From contig JBHIFB010000062.1 in assembly GCA_046760905.1 (NCBI GenBank), positions 1-16,880 of the forward strand: 16,880 nt of DNA, in the 5' to 3' direction. This document shows positions 7,644 to 14,240 of this stretch, piece by piece. How positions within the stretch are numbered: the stretch's first letter is position 1; each line of letters opens with the position of its first letter. The DNA is from JBHIFB01 sp046760905 (GTDB lineage Bacteria > Gemmatimonadota > CAZMKB01). The position numbers were made by a program, and so were the translations under genes. The notes under the pieces are model-generated. The model ran no database searches and was not told where the DNA came from. It saw nothing but the letters and a program-made list of their open reading frames with translations.

Positions 7644-8030
7644 TCACCTTTCGAGTATCACAACTGCAGCGACAGAGTTCTTTCTATGAGTGATAGTGAG
7701 CTGAATATTAGAGATCCGGGCTCTTTCGATCAATTCGCGCGCCCTGTTTCTCAGCACGAAGCGAGGTTTACCAAGCCTGTCATTCGAGACCTCGACATCG
7801 TGCCAGCGCAGCCCATCCCTGAGGCCAGTACCGATCGCTTTAAAAAAAGCTTCCTTTGCACTGAGTCTGCCAGCGAGACATTGAGACCTCACCGAGAGAT
7901 TCGGACTTCTCGCACAGTATTCGATCTCCCCCTCTGTGAAGATCTCTCTAAAGAAGCGATCCCCGGAGCGTAAAAGTTCACGTTTTATTCTGTCAGGTTC
8001 GATCAGGTCTATCCCCACGCCGTATATCAA
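7644..8030 (-). CDS. acpS: Holo-[acyl-carrier-protein] synthase (AcpS)
   Basis: This 128-residue phosphopantetheinyl transferase moves 4'-phosphopantetheine from CoA to the carrier-protein serine. It has the AcpS hallmarks: YGVGIDLIEPDRI with Mg-ligand Asp8, FTEGEIEYC (31-39), LAGRLSAKEAFFKAIGTG with Glu60 and Lys59, WHDVEV, GKPRFVL, and a late LTITHRKNSVAAVVILE. The length is typical. The start is a TTG at 8030 giving MIYGVGID, with GGGAGG about 4 bases upstream. It precedes the carrier protein gene by 68 bases on the same strand, so it probably modifies that protein, though it may also be the cell's only AcpS. I found no convincing promoter in the 156 bases upstream; a TATTAT/TATAAC-like sequence near 8140-8145 lacks a good -35 partner. 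Confidence 0.93.
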   Translation of the reverse strand: MIYGVGIDLIEPDRIKRELLRSGDRFFREIFTEGEIEYCARSPNLSVRSQCLAGRLSAKEAFFKAIGTGLRDGLRWHDVEVSNDRLGKPRFVLRNRARELIERARISNIQLTITHRKNSVAAVVILER

Positions 8031-8186
8031 TTATCCTCCCCGGCTCGGCTTATTTCTGAAGAATTCCGGACGGTCATACAGGGATCGAGCCTGAAGGAAA
8101 ATTCGAATTACCGCAATCACAGACCAAACTGATCATTTGTTATAATATCGAGAATCAAGCGTTGGGCATACCCGACGCGAAAATCA

Positions 8187-8813
8187 CTACTTTTTGAACT
8201 CAACGAGTTCCGAGATATAGCGACTCCCGTCATCATCGACTACTTCCGTCTTGAGGGGAAGCCCTATGTCCGGGGCGATTACCTGCAGGTACTTTACATT
8301 GTCGCCCTCCCTGAACACGCAGCGATACCCTTCGTGCCCGGCGATATTCTCTTTCGCTTCAATTTTGAAGGAGACCTTCTTCCCCTCTTCCGTGCGTGAC
8401 CAGCCTGAGCCGACTTCCAGATCCGCCGCGCCCATACCCATGAACATCATGCCGAGCATGGGTGTGAAGAGGGTGGCACCAAGGACCGACCCTGCTTCGG
8501 ATCCGCTCATCATCAGTGACATAATAATCTTTCCCGGCAGCTCATCTGCAGTGGTAGTCGTGCTTGAGGAGGCTTCGTTTTCACCGAGGACTGAGCTGAA
8601 ACTGACTTTGTATTTGTCTTCTCCCTTCTTCTCTATGTCCAGGGTGAAGAAGCCGCTTTTCTCCTCGCCACTCTTGATGCTCTTGATAGCATATTTGAAG
8701 TGTTCGCTGCCCTTGAACGTATAAGGCTTCCATGCCTGAGCTTTCGCCGAACTCGCAACACAGAGGATCGAGAGAACGGCCATGAGGGTGCAACTCGTTC
8801 GATGATGATTCAT
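8187..8813 (-). CDS. Secreted protein of unknown function (208 aa)
   Basis: I do not recognise this protein. It has a clear signal peptide (basic start, hydrophobic core about 9-22, likely cleavage after AKA at residue 25). The mature part is beta-rich and includes FTLDIEKKGEDKYKVSFSSV, a Ser/Thr run (SSSTTTT, about 83-89), a Gly/Met-rich hydrophobic stretch (LGMMFMGMGAADLEVG), and GYRCVFREGDNVKYLQV. It ends in SRYISELVEFKK. The overall pattern, a secreted beta-sheet protein with a final 'modified lipid or envelope reporter' look, recalls several outer-envelope DUFs, but no specific family is claimed. No lipobox is seen. The ATG at 8813 follows AAAGGAGGT at good spacing. It has its own promoter and is probably a single-gene unit. 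Confidence 0.7.
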   Translation of the reverse strand: MNHHRTSCTLMAVLSILCVASSAKAQAWKPYTFKGSEHFKYAIKSIKSGEEKSGFFTLDIEKKGEDKYKVSFSSVLGENEASSSTTTTADELPGKIIMSLMMSGSEAGSVLGATLFTPMLGMMFMGMGAADLEVGSGWSRTEEGKKVSFKIEAKENIAGHEGYRCVFREGDNVKYLQVIAPDIGLPLKTEVVDDDGSRYISELVEFKK

Positions 8814-8942
8814 CTGGTGAGACCTCCTTTAGGGGTCTGAAGAGACTAAAATATTTCAACTTAAAGACGCCCGACTGTGACCATCGAAACTCGGCTCCGG
8901 CGAGCCCGGCATCAGAGCGAAATAAGTACCGTTCTTCTAACA

Positions 8943-8970
8943 GATATAATACCCCAGGATTATTTGTCAA
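8943..8970 (-). promoter_or_regulatory. Promoter of the secreted 208-aa protein
   Basis: On the minus strand, a perfect -35 TTGACA (8970-8965) is followed after 16 bases by TATATC (8948-8943). The predicted start near 8936 leaves a leader of about 120 bases before the ATG at 8813. The -35 lies just 12 bases past the metallopeptidase stop, so the two minus-strand genes need not share a transcript. Confidence 0.55.
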
Positions 8971-8982
8971 TGAAATCGTTCG

Positions 8983-11079
8983 CTAGAGCCCTTCCAGCTC
9001 TTTCAACGCTCTTTCGGTTGCAGCGAGAAGTGCATCGGGTCCGACGGGCTTGCCGGTAGCTTCCTTCATCCATATGTCGGGTGCAATGTTCCCGAGAACC
9101 GCCATGCGTTCAACCTCTGGACCTATGCTTCCCGCTTTCTTCATCTGTTCTTCTATCTGGAACGCGATCAGATGACCAAGCGGGTAGTCAGGAGTATAGA
9201 GGAATGAATGGATTATGTGGGAATAGATGCCGAGAAGAACCACGTCTTTCACGTCAAACACCGGCGCGAAATATCTGTTCCACACGCCTTTCGATATTTC
9301 TATTGTTGCATCCTTCAACTCTGATGGAGTCGCATCGGGATTATCGTACATCCAGTGCCATATACCCATGTCGACAAGAGCCACACCCGCTATCTCAAAT
9401 GTCATCCAGAAATCGTTGATCGTCTTAAGCGCCTCACTCCTCTCATCTTTCGTCTCTAGCCCCAGCAGATAGAGGTCTCGGGCCTGGAAAACGAAGGCAA
9501 TCGCCTCTGTAAAGGCTGTATTCGGAACACCCTCCAGCAGAACGTGGTCGATATCATTCAGCGAAAGCGTCTGCTCGACGTTGTGCCCGAGTTCATGCAC
9601 CGCTATATTGAATCCCTTGTAATCCATTCCATCCTCACCGACGCGGGTACGAAGGTGCGCTTTCGCCGATCGCATGGCGGCCCCAGCTGCGTGACCCGAT
9701 CCACGTGCGGGATCCACAGTTATCTTCCCGGCTATGTATTCAGCTCTACTCTTGCTGAATCCCAGCTTCGCAAGCAGATTCGGCATGTCTTTCTCGAAGG
9801 CCAGCGGTGTGGGATAGAGCTCAGTGACTATTTCATCGAGCTTATCTTCACTGTATTTCGCTTGCGGCACAAAGCCATTGTACCAGATGTCAAACGGTTC
9901 GAGAGGGCGACCGAGTCGCAATTCTATCAGCCTTGCAATGCGTCCCACGAGTGGTGAAGAGAGGATATGCTCGAACATTTCCCTGACCCTCTGCTCAGGT
10001 ATCTCACGGTTCTCATCGAAGCGCCGTGCTATTAGAGTGGGAGCAGTGGGCGAATAAGGGTCCATCATTTTCGCGGCAAGAAAGGTGTTAAGCAGTTTCG
10101 CGTATCGAGTGTCAGGTTCTGCTTTGCCTGTGACTTCTATATCAGGAGGTGCCTGCATGTCCGTGTCATTCACTCCTGCAGCCCTTACCTCATTGGTGAA
10201 AGGATTCCAGTCGACATACGGATTGTTAATCACTACTTCCGGTATCGTCTGGGTTACGATCCTCTCCATCACCCGTTGAATCATCCTCTGCCTGGCGAGC
10301 CCCTTTTCAGCGTCGCCATACTGTGCTTTTAATTCATCACGCAGGTTCCAGTGTGAGAGCAACCGGAGTCTGGGCGGGAACAACCGATCGCCATTCTGAT
10401 CCAGGAGATGATGCATCCAGATATTATATTCGGATATGTACTTATCTGCCTCGGCGGTCGCTTTTGCGATTGCGAGATTGACATCTGCGGGTATTCTCTT
10501 CGAGAAGCGCTGTGCGAGGCGTGCCTCAGCCCACTGCCGCCTCGTCCACCCTTCGCCTTCCGTGAGTCGCTGCTCGAGCGTGGTGAGCGGGAAGTTGAGA
10601 AGCACCACGAAAGCCAACTTGTTGTCAAAAAAATCGTCGTTAATGTGAGCAGCGGGATTGTATCCTGCAAAAATCTCATCGATCGGAAGAACGGGACCGA
10701 GGTCGAGATCAACCTGCCTTCTGAATTCGAGGGATATTTCCCGCATGTGGCCATCCAACTGTTCCAGGAGACGCTCGAAGCGGTTGAACATCTTATCCAG
10801 GGTGGCCCGATCACCTGCGAAATTCCTCCGGACGAACTCCTCGAAAACGGGGGCATCACCGTCCTCCGGACGCCAGAAGTCGGAGACCTGTTCCAGGCCT
10901 CGATGTAGCCTCGGGCGGGACTTTTCTCCGTATCTGGGCACAAGCTCGTTCTCGAGTTTCACGATCGATGCTTCCATCCACTCCGGTGTGACAACTTGTG
11001 CCTGGATCCAGCTGCCCATGCATAAAACTGGTGATAGAGCGATGACGAAGATAATTGATTTACATCGGGTTTTTCTCAT
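8983..11079 (-). CDS. Secreted zinc metallopeptidase with HELGH motif (gluzincin, M3-like)
   Basis: This 698-residue protein has an N-terminal signal (basic MRKTRCK, then a hydrophobic segment about 8-25, probable cleavage after IQA at 27), so it acts in the periplasm or outside. The zinc site is HELGH at 495-499 (ligands His495 and His499, catalytic Glu496). The likely third ligand is Glu525 in FTEAIAF, 26 residues after the second His, matching the Glu-zincin layout of M3/M2/M32 peptidases. The long helical N-terminal half and a C-terminal HSFLYTPDYPLGHLIAFQ segment also fit M3-like oligopeptidases. The ATG at 11079 has AAAGGGGA about 9 bases upstream. The natural substrate is unknown. It has its own near-consensus promoter and is divergent from the electron-transfer operon. 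Metallopeptidase confidence is high; exact MEROPS family is uncertain. Confidence 0.82.
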   Translation of the reverse strand: MRKTRCKSIIFVIALSPVLCMGSWIQAQVVTPEWMEASIVKLENELVPRYGEKSRPRLHRGLEQVSDFWRPEDGDAPVFEEFVRRNFAGDRATLDKMFNRFERLLEQLDGHMREISLEFRRQVDLDLGPVLPIDEIFAGYNPAAHINDDFFDNKLAFVVLLNFPLTTLEQRLTEGEGWTRRQWAEARLAQRFSKRIPADVNLAIAKATAEADKYISEYNIWMHHLLDQNGDRLFPPRLRLLSHWNLRDELKAQYGDAEKGLARQRMIQRVMERIVTQTIPEVVINNPYVDWNPFTNEVRAAGVNDTDMQAPPDIEVTGKAEPDTRYAKLLNTFLAAKMMDPYSPTAPTLIARRFDENREIPEQRVREMFEHILSSPLVGRIARLIELRLGRPLEPFDIWYNGFVPQAKYSEDKLDEIVTELYPTPLAFEKDMPNLLAKLGFSKSRAEYIAGKITVDPARGSGHAAGAAMRSAKAHLRTRVGEDGMDYKGFNIAVHELGHNVEQTLSLNDIDHVLLEGVPNTAFTEAIAFVFQARDLYLLGLETKDERSEALKTINDFWMTFEIAGVALVDMGIWHWMYDNPDATPSELKDATIEISKGVWNRYFAPVFDVKDVVLLGIYSHIIHSFLYTPDYPLGHLIAFQIEEQMKKAGSIGPEVERMAVLGNIAPDIWMKEATGKPVGPDALLAATERALKELEGL

Positions 11080-11166
11080 TTTGAATTCCCCTTTTCCCGG
11101 CCAGGTGCGTTTCAGCGTCCTGACCGAACGAATAGCTTTTCTGAGATTTTTTTATGACGCCACATG

Positions 11167-11195
11167 ATGATATCCCTGGAAGTGGTTGTTGTCAA
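11167..11195 (-). promoter_or_regulatory. Near-consensus sigma70 promoter of the metallopeptidase
   Basis: On the minus strand, TTGACA (11195-11190) and TATCAT (11172-11167) are separated by exactly 17 bases, 11 of 12 consensus positions. The start would be near 11160, giving a leader of about 80 bases. It shares the 275-base divergent region with the ferredoxin promoter. Confidence 0.7.
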
Positions 11196-11297
11196 TGGAA
11201 CTCATCCGGCGGAGGTTCCCCTGGTTAAAGGAGGGATCATTACAACCGAGCCGCAGCTAGACACTTCTTCTGAATACTGATAGAAGGTACAAACATC

Positions 11298-11326
11298 TTG
11301 CAATTTTAGTGAATTTTAATTATCTT
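11298..11326 (+). promoter_or_regulatory. Candidate promoter of the ferredoxin/HybB/cytochrome operon
   Basis: TTGCAA (11298-11303) and TATCTT (11321-11326) are 17 bases apart in an AT-rich stretch. The predicted start near 11333 is about 22 bases before the GTG start codon. The match is moderate (5/6 and 4/6). Confidence 0.5.
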
Positions 11327-11354
11327 AGAGCCCCTGTTAGAACACGAGGAAAAC

Positions 11355-12269
11355 GTGGAAAAAGTCACGCGGAAAGAATTTTTCGGTGTCGTGACTTCAA
11401 TGGTCGTGGGCGGTGTTCTGGGGCGGTCTTTATCAGTTTGCGCAATTCCAGAGAGATCCGAAAGCGATAGCAGTGATCTCCTGTTAAAGAATCTCACCCC
11501 CAGGGGTATCCTGTTCGATGCTACCCGCTGTATAGGATGCCTGGCCTGCGTCAAATTGTGTAAGGAGGAGCACAACCTCCCGCCTGATATAGAGTTCAAA
11601 CTCTCAGCCAGATCTCTCACCGTCGTCCAGAAGAAGAGCGACTACTTCATGAGGCGGCTCTGCATGCACTGTGTGGTGCCTTCGTGTGTTTCGGTATGCC
11701 CCGTTGGAGCTCTGGTAAAACTTGATTATGGGGCGGTGATCTGGAGAGAATCCCGGTGCATAGGATGCAGATACTGCATGATGGCATGTCCATTCAGGGT
11801 ACCGACATACGAGTGGTGGAACCGGAATCCCCGTGTGGTCAAATGTGACATGTGTCAGCACCGTCTGAGGGAGGGGAAAGAAGTCGCCTGCGCTTGGGTG
11901 TGTCCGCTCGGGGCCACAGCTTTTGGTGCGCGGGATGACTTACTGCGAGAAGCACGCCGTCGCATAAGAGGGAGGCCGGATACATATCTCGATCATATCT
12001 ACGGTGAGAGAGAGGCCGGCGGTACATCAACTCTATTCCTTTTGCCGAAACTCGCGGTGGATTCCGGCCTGCCCGACAATATCGGCGACGAACCGTTCCC
12101 CAATTTGACGTGGCAGGTCATGAGAAAGATACCCTATATCGTCGGAACAGGAGCGGTACTTCTCGGTGGTCTGTGGTGGATTATCAACAAGCGAATGGAA
12201 ATCGATGAAATGATGGGGCAAGAGGAAAAGCTAACAAGCAGCGATGACGATCAGAGGCAGGGAATGTGA
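11355..12269 (+). CDS. HybA-like four-cluster ferredoxin subunit, exported and membrane-anchored
   Basis: This 304-residue iron-sulfur protein carries 16 cysteines in four sets: C59/62/65/69, C103/106/111/115, C135/138/141/145 and C164/167/179/183. That is enough for four [4Fe-4S] clusters in the HybA/DmsB/NrfC/DsrO arrangement. The N-terminus TRKEFFGVV followed by a hydrophobic stretch looks like a twin-arginine signal with Lys in place of the second Arg. A C-terminal hydrophobic segment (about 259-277, ending in INKR) would anchor it, as in HybA. It would relay electrons at the periplasmic face between a partner and the membrane subunit encoded next. The start is a GTG with GAGGA 4-5 bases upstream. 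The stop overlaps the next ATG by one base (TGATG). No hydrogenase or molybdoenzyme subunit is adjacent. Confidence 0.87.
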   Translation: MEKVTRKEFFGVVTSMVVGGVLGRSLSVCAIPERSESDSSDLLLKNLTPRGILFDATRCIGCLACVKLCKEEHNLPPDIEFKLSARSLTVVQKKSDYFMRRLCMHCVVPSCVSVCPVGALVKLDYGAVIWRESRCIGCRYCMMACPFRVPTYEWWNRNPRVVKCDMCQHRLREGKEVACAWVCPLGATAFGARDDLLREARRRIRGRPDTYLDHIYGEREAGGTSTLFLLPKLAVDSGLPDNIGDEPFPNLTWQVMRKIPYIVGTGAVLLGGLWWIINKRMEIDEMMGQEEKLTSSDDDQRQGM

Positions 12270-13414
12270 TGAACATCTCAATCGGTAGGAAGCAAGCGGT
12301 TGTCACGCCTTTCAGGGTGGCTGCGATCTTCGTACTTATTCTTGGCTTATATGTCACCTTCTTGCGTTTCTGGGGAGGACTGGGAAGAGTTACAAATCTA
12401 AGTGATACTTTTCCATGGGGTATATGGATCGCATTCGACGTGTTGTGTGGTGTAGCACTCGCAGCGGGCGGATTCACGATGACCGCTATGGCTTACATCA
12501 TGGGCATAGACCGCTATCGTTCGATTGTGAGACCATCTGTACTGACGGCATTCCTGGGCTACCTCCTCGTCGTGGCTGGCCTGATGTTCGATCTGGGGCG
12601 CCCCTGGCAGATCTGGCATCCGGTGGTGATGTGGAACCCTCACTCCGTTATGTTCGAAGTAGCCTGGTGTGTCATGCTATACACGATAGTCCTGGCAATC
12701 GAATTCAGCCCGATAGTGTTTGAGAAGTTCGGATGGTATCGCCCTACTAGACTATACGAGTCTATTTCCATCGTCTTCGTAATGTTAGGTGTGCTGCTCT
12801 CCACTCTTCATCAGTCATCTCTTGGGAGTCTGTTCCTCATTATTCCGGAGAAGGTGCATCCTCTCTGGTGGAGCCAGCTGCTGCCAGTGCTTTTCTTTGT
12901 TTCAGCGATCATGGCGGGCTTTGCGATGGTGATATTCGAATCGTACATGAGTTCCCGGGCTTTCAAGCAAAGCCTTGAAAGGTATCTGGTGGTAGACCTG
13001 TCGAGATTCCTGTTCATTACGCTGATCCTTTTCCTCGCGATCAGAATACAGGATCTCATCAGCCGTGGGGCTCTGGGATACCTGTTTGTAAACAAGATGG
13101 AGACGTACTTCTTCTGGATCGAGCAGCTACTTTTCATCATTCCCATCTACGCCTTATCTCGTCCGGAACGCCGCATAAACGAGAGGGCCATATTCTGGAG
13201 CGCCACATCGGTGGTGATTGGACTCGTGGTTAACAGATTCAACGTTTCCATCACAGCGGTTATCGCCATGTCCGGCATAGAATACTACCCATCGGTGTAT
13301 GAGGTTTTCACCTCACTCTTTCTAATCACTTTCGGTGTTGTCATTTTCTGGCTTGCTGCCAAGTATCTGCCGATATTCCGGCATGGAAAACAACTCTCTA
13401 TGGCGAAGGGATAG
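12269..13414 (+). CDS. HybB-like (NrfD/PsrC superfamily) integral membrane quinone-interacting subunit
   Basis: This 381-residue protein has about ten hydrophobic segments and aligns by eye with E. coli HybB. Shared points are FPWGIWIAFDVLCGVALAAGG, VGRP-type GLMFDLGRPWQIW, NSVLFE-like HSVMFEVAWCVMLY, LLSTLHQSSLGSLF, KVHPLWWS and a late YPSVYEVFTSLFLITFGVVIFWL. HybB-type proteins exchange electrons between a periplasmic ferredoxin subunit and the quinone pool. The ATG at 12269 overlaps the ferredoxin stop, so translation is probably coupled, and the preceding GTG codon at 12266 is less likely. In a hydrogenase-2 complex it would pair with HybO and HybC, neither of which is present here. A DsrP or Qrc-type role is the alternative. 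Confidence 0.87.
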   Translation: MNISIGRKQAVVTPFRVAAIFVLILGLYVTFLRFWGGLGRVTNLSDTFPWGIWIAFDVLCGVALAAGGFTMTAMAYIMGIDRYRSIVRPSVLTAFLGYLLVVAGLMFDLGRPWQIWHPVVMWNPHSVMFEVAWCVMLYTIVLAIEFSPIVFEKFGWYRPTRLYESISIVFVMLGVLLSTLHQSSLGSLFLIIPEKVHPLWWSQLLPVLFFVSAIMAGFAMVIFESYMSSRAFKQSLERYLVVDLSRFLFITLILFLAIRIQDLISRGALGYLFVNKMETYFFWIEQLLFIIPIYALSRPERRINERAIFWSATSVVIGLVVNRFNVSITAVIAMSGIEYYPSVYEVFTSLFLITFGVVIFWLAAKYLPIFRHGKQLSMAKG

Positions 13415-13418
13415 AACT

Positions 13419-13829
13419 ATGAAAGCTCTTAGTTTCCTCACTCTGGGCACTTTTCTTGGCCTGGCAATGGGATTGGCGTTGAGCACACCCTGGGCTCAAC
13501 AGGAGGAGGCCGGATTCGAAATGGGGAAGGTGATTTCGAAGCAGTTCCAGGAGTATCATACAAAAGGTGTGCCCGATTCAATCTACGTGTTTCAGACCCA
13601 GTATAAGAAAGGAACCCAGATCGTATTCAGGCACGAAAAACATATAGGAGATATCGGGTTGCAATGCGTGGAATGCCATCACGTCGAGGCCTGCACAAAG
13701 TGTCACTTCAAGAATGAGACGCATACCATGCACGTAACGGAAGGGAAGATAGCACTCCACGAGAACTGTATGGGATGTCATGCGGAGATAGGGGGACCTA
13801 CAGACTGCGATGAATGCCATCATCGGTAG
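13419..13829 (+). CDS. Periplasmic tetraheme cytochrome c (c3/c7-like)
   Basis: This 136-residue protein has a signal peptide (MKALSFLTLG plus hydrophobic core, cleavage likely near AQQ at about 26-28). Four CXXCH heme sites follow: CVECH (83-87), CTKCH (92-96), CMGCH (117-121) and CDECH (130-134). IVFRHEKH before the first heme is the typical class III cytochrome c pattern supplying axial histidines; further histidines at 88, 102, 105 and 114 are available. The ATG at 13419 is 4 bases after the HybB stop, with AAGGGAT upstream. An ORF extended upstream to 13335 would overlap the HybB gene and lose the signal peptide. It would accept or donate electrons to the HybA-like subunit. It is the last gene of the operon; no clear terminator is seen. 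Confidence 0.88.
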   Translation: MKALSFLTLGTFLGLAMGLALSTPWAQQEEAGFEMGKVISKQFQEYHTKGVPDSIYVFQTQYKKGTQIVFRHEKHIGDIGLQCVECHHVEACTKCHFKNETHTMHVTEGKIALHENCMGCHAEIGGPTDCDECHHR

Positions 13830-13887
13830 GTGCTGGTATCACCGTATATCAAGTGCTTCCTCCCAGAAACAGGCATCTGTCAATCAG

Positions 13888-13916
13888 TTGACCCGACGTA
13901 GGATTGTCAATATATT
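13888..13916 (+). promoter_or_regulatory. Candidate sigma70 promoter P1, MoaD-like gene leader
   Basis: TTGACC (13888-13893) and TATATT (13911-13916) are separated by 17 bases, each 5/6 to consensus. Transcription from about 13923 would give a leader of about 380 bases before the MoaD-like gene, spanning the folded element. Confidence 0.5.
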
Positions 13917-13978
13917 CAAATTGTGGAATTTCCCAGAAGTCTCGGATTATTCAATGCAATTCTTTTGAAAGCAGCGTG

Positions 13979-14008
13979 TTGAAGTTGTTTTTATCTGTAA
14001 CTCATAAT
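13979..14008 (+). promoter_or_regulatory. Candidate promoter P2 immediately before the structured element
   Basis: TTGAAG (13979-13984) and CATAAT (14003-14008) are 18 bases apart. The expected start near 14015 is only about 5 bases before the first arm of the folded element, as expected for a dedicated structured RNA or leader. The match is moderate (4/6 and 5/6). Confidence 0.4.
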
Positions 14009-14019
14009 CTTATGGTATT

Positions 14020-14222
14020 AGTGCTGCGTTTCATAATTAAGGTAACGTTTCTGGGAAGGAACCGCAGCACTTCCACAGGGGCTCGCGCCCCCCAAGGCCC
14101 TTTTCGGAAGCTCCCGCAAGGTCGCTTCCTCAATCGGACACCCCTCGGGGGGCGGGCCGCCGTCCCCCGAACCCCCTCGGCCGTGGGCCGTGCCGGGAGG
14201 AAATATGTTACCGTAATTGAGA
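14020..14222 (+). other. GC-rich, multi-hairpin element bounded by inverted repeats (candidate structured RNA or MITE-like repeat)
   Basis: G+C is 114 of 160 bases at 14041-14200, against 17 of 60 just upstream. Pairings seen: (a) 9-bp perfect stem 14020-14028 with 14063-14071; (b) outer repeat AATTAAGGTAAC (14035-14046) with GTTACCGTAATT (14207-14218), 11 of 12, extended inward by TTTC/GAAA (14048-14051 with 14200-14203); (c) GGGGC/GCCCC at 14078-14091; (d) GGAAGC/GCTTCC at 14106-14129, enclosing a symmetric TC/TC internal loop and a CC-GCAA-GG hairpin, a GNRA tetraloop; (e) GGGGG/CCCCC at 14148-14168 with three further pairs; (f) CGGCC/GGCCG at 14178-14190. Stems (a) and (b) interlock, so together they would form a pseudoknot. 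I match it to no known RNA family. A dispersed intergenic repeat with terminal inverted repeats is the main alternative. Confidence 0.55.
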
Positions 14223-14228
14223 AATGGC

Positions 14229-14240
14229 CCACTTAAGTGG
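14229..14240. repeat. Perfect 12-bp palindrome CCACTTAAGTGG
   Basis: The sequence CCACTTAAGTGG reads identically on both strands and lies 63 bases before the MoaD-like start codon, just downstream of the folded element. Such a dyad could be a binding site for a dimeric regulator. No regulator gene is nearby, so this is only suggestive. Confidence 0.35.

Noticed and set aside
10329..10943. 204-codon minus-strand open frame
   Set aside because: It overlaps the metallopeptidase in another frame, is low-complexity Ser/Arg-rich and has no family motif.
14020..14071. Resemblance to the signal recognition particle RNA hairpin (GTGCTG ... GGAAGG ... GCAGCAC)
   Set aside because: The SRP core (GGUCAGG with a GGAA tetraloop closed by CC/GG and the symmetric loop) is not reproduced; the similarity is limited to short G/C words.
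14002..14232. Minus-strand open frame of 76 codons through the GC-rich element
   Set aside because: Arg/Pro/Gly-rich product follows from the base composition, there is no ribosome site, and hairpin structure explains the sequence better.
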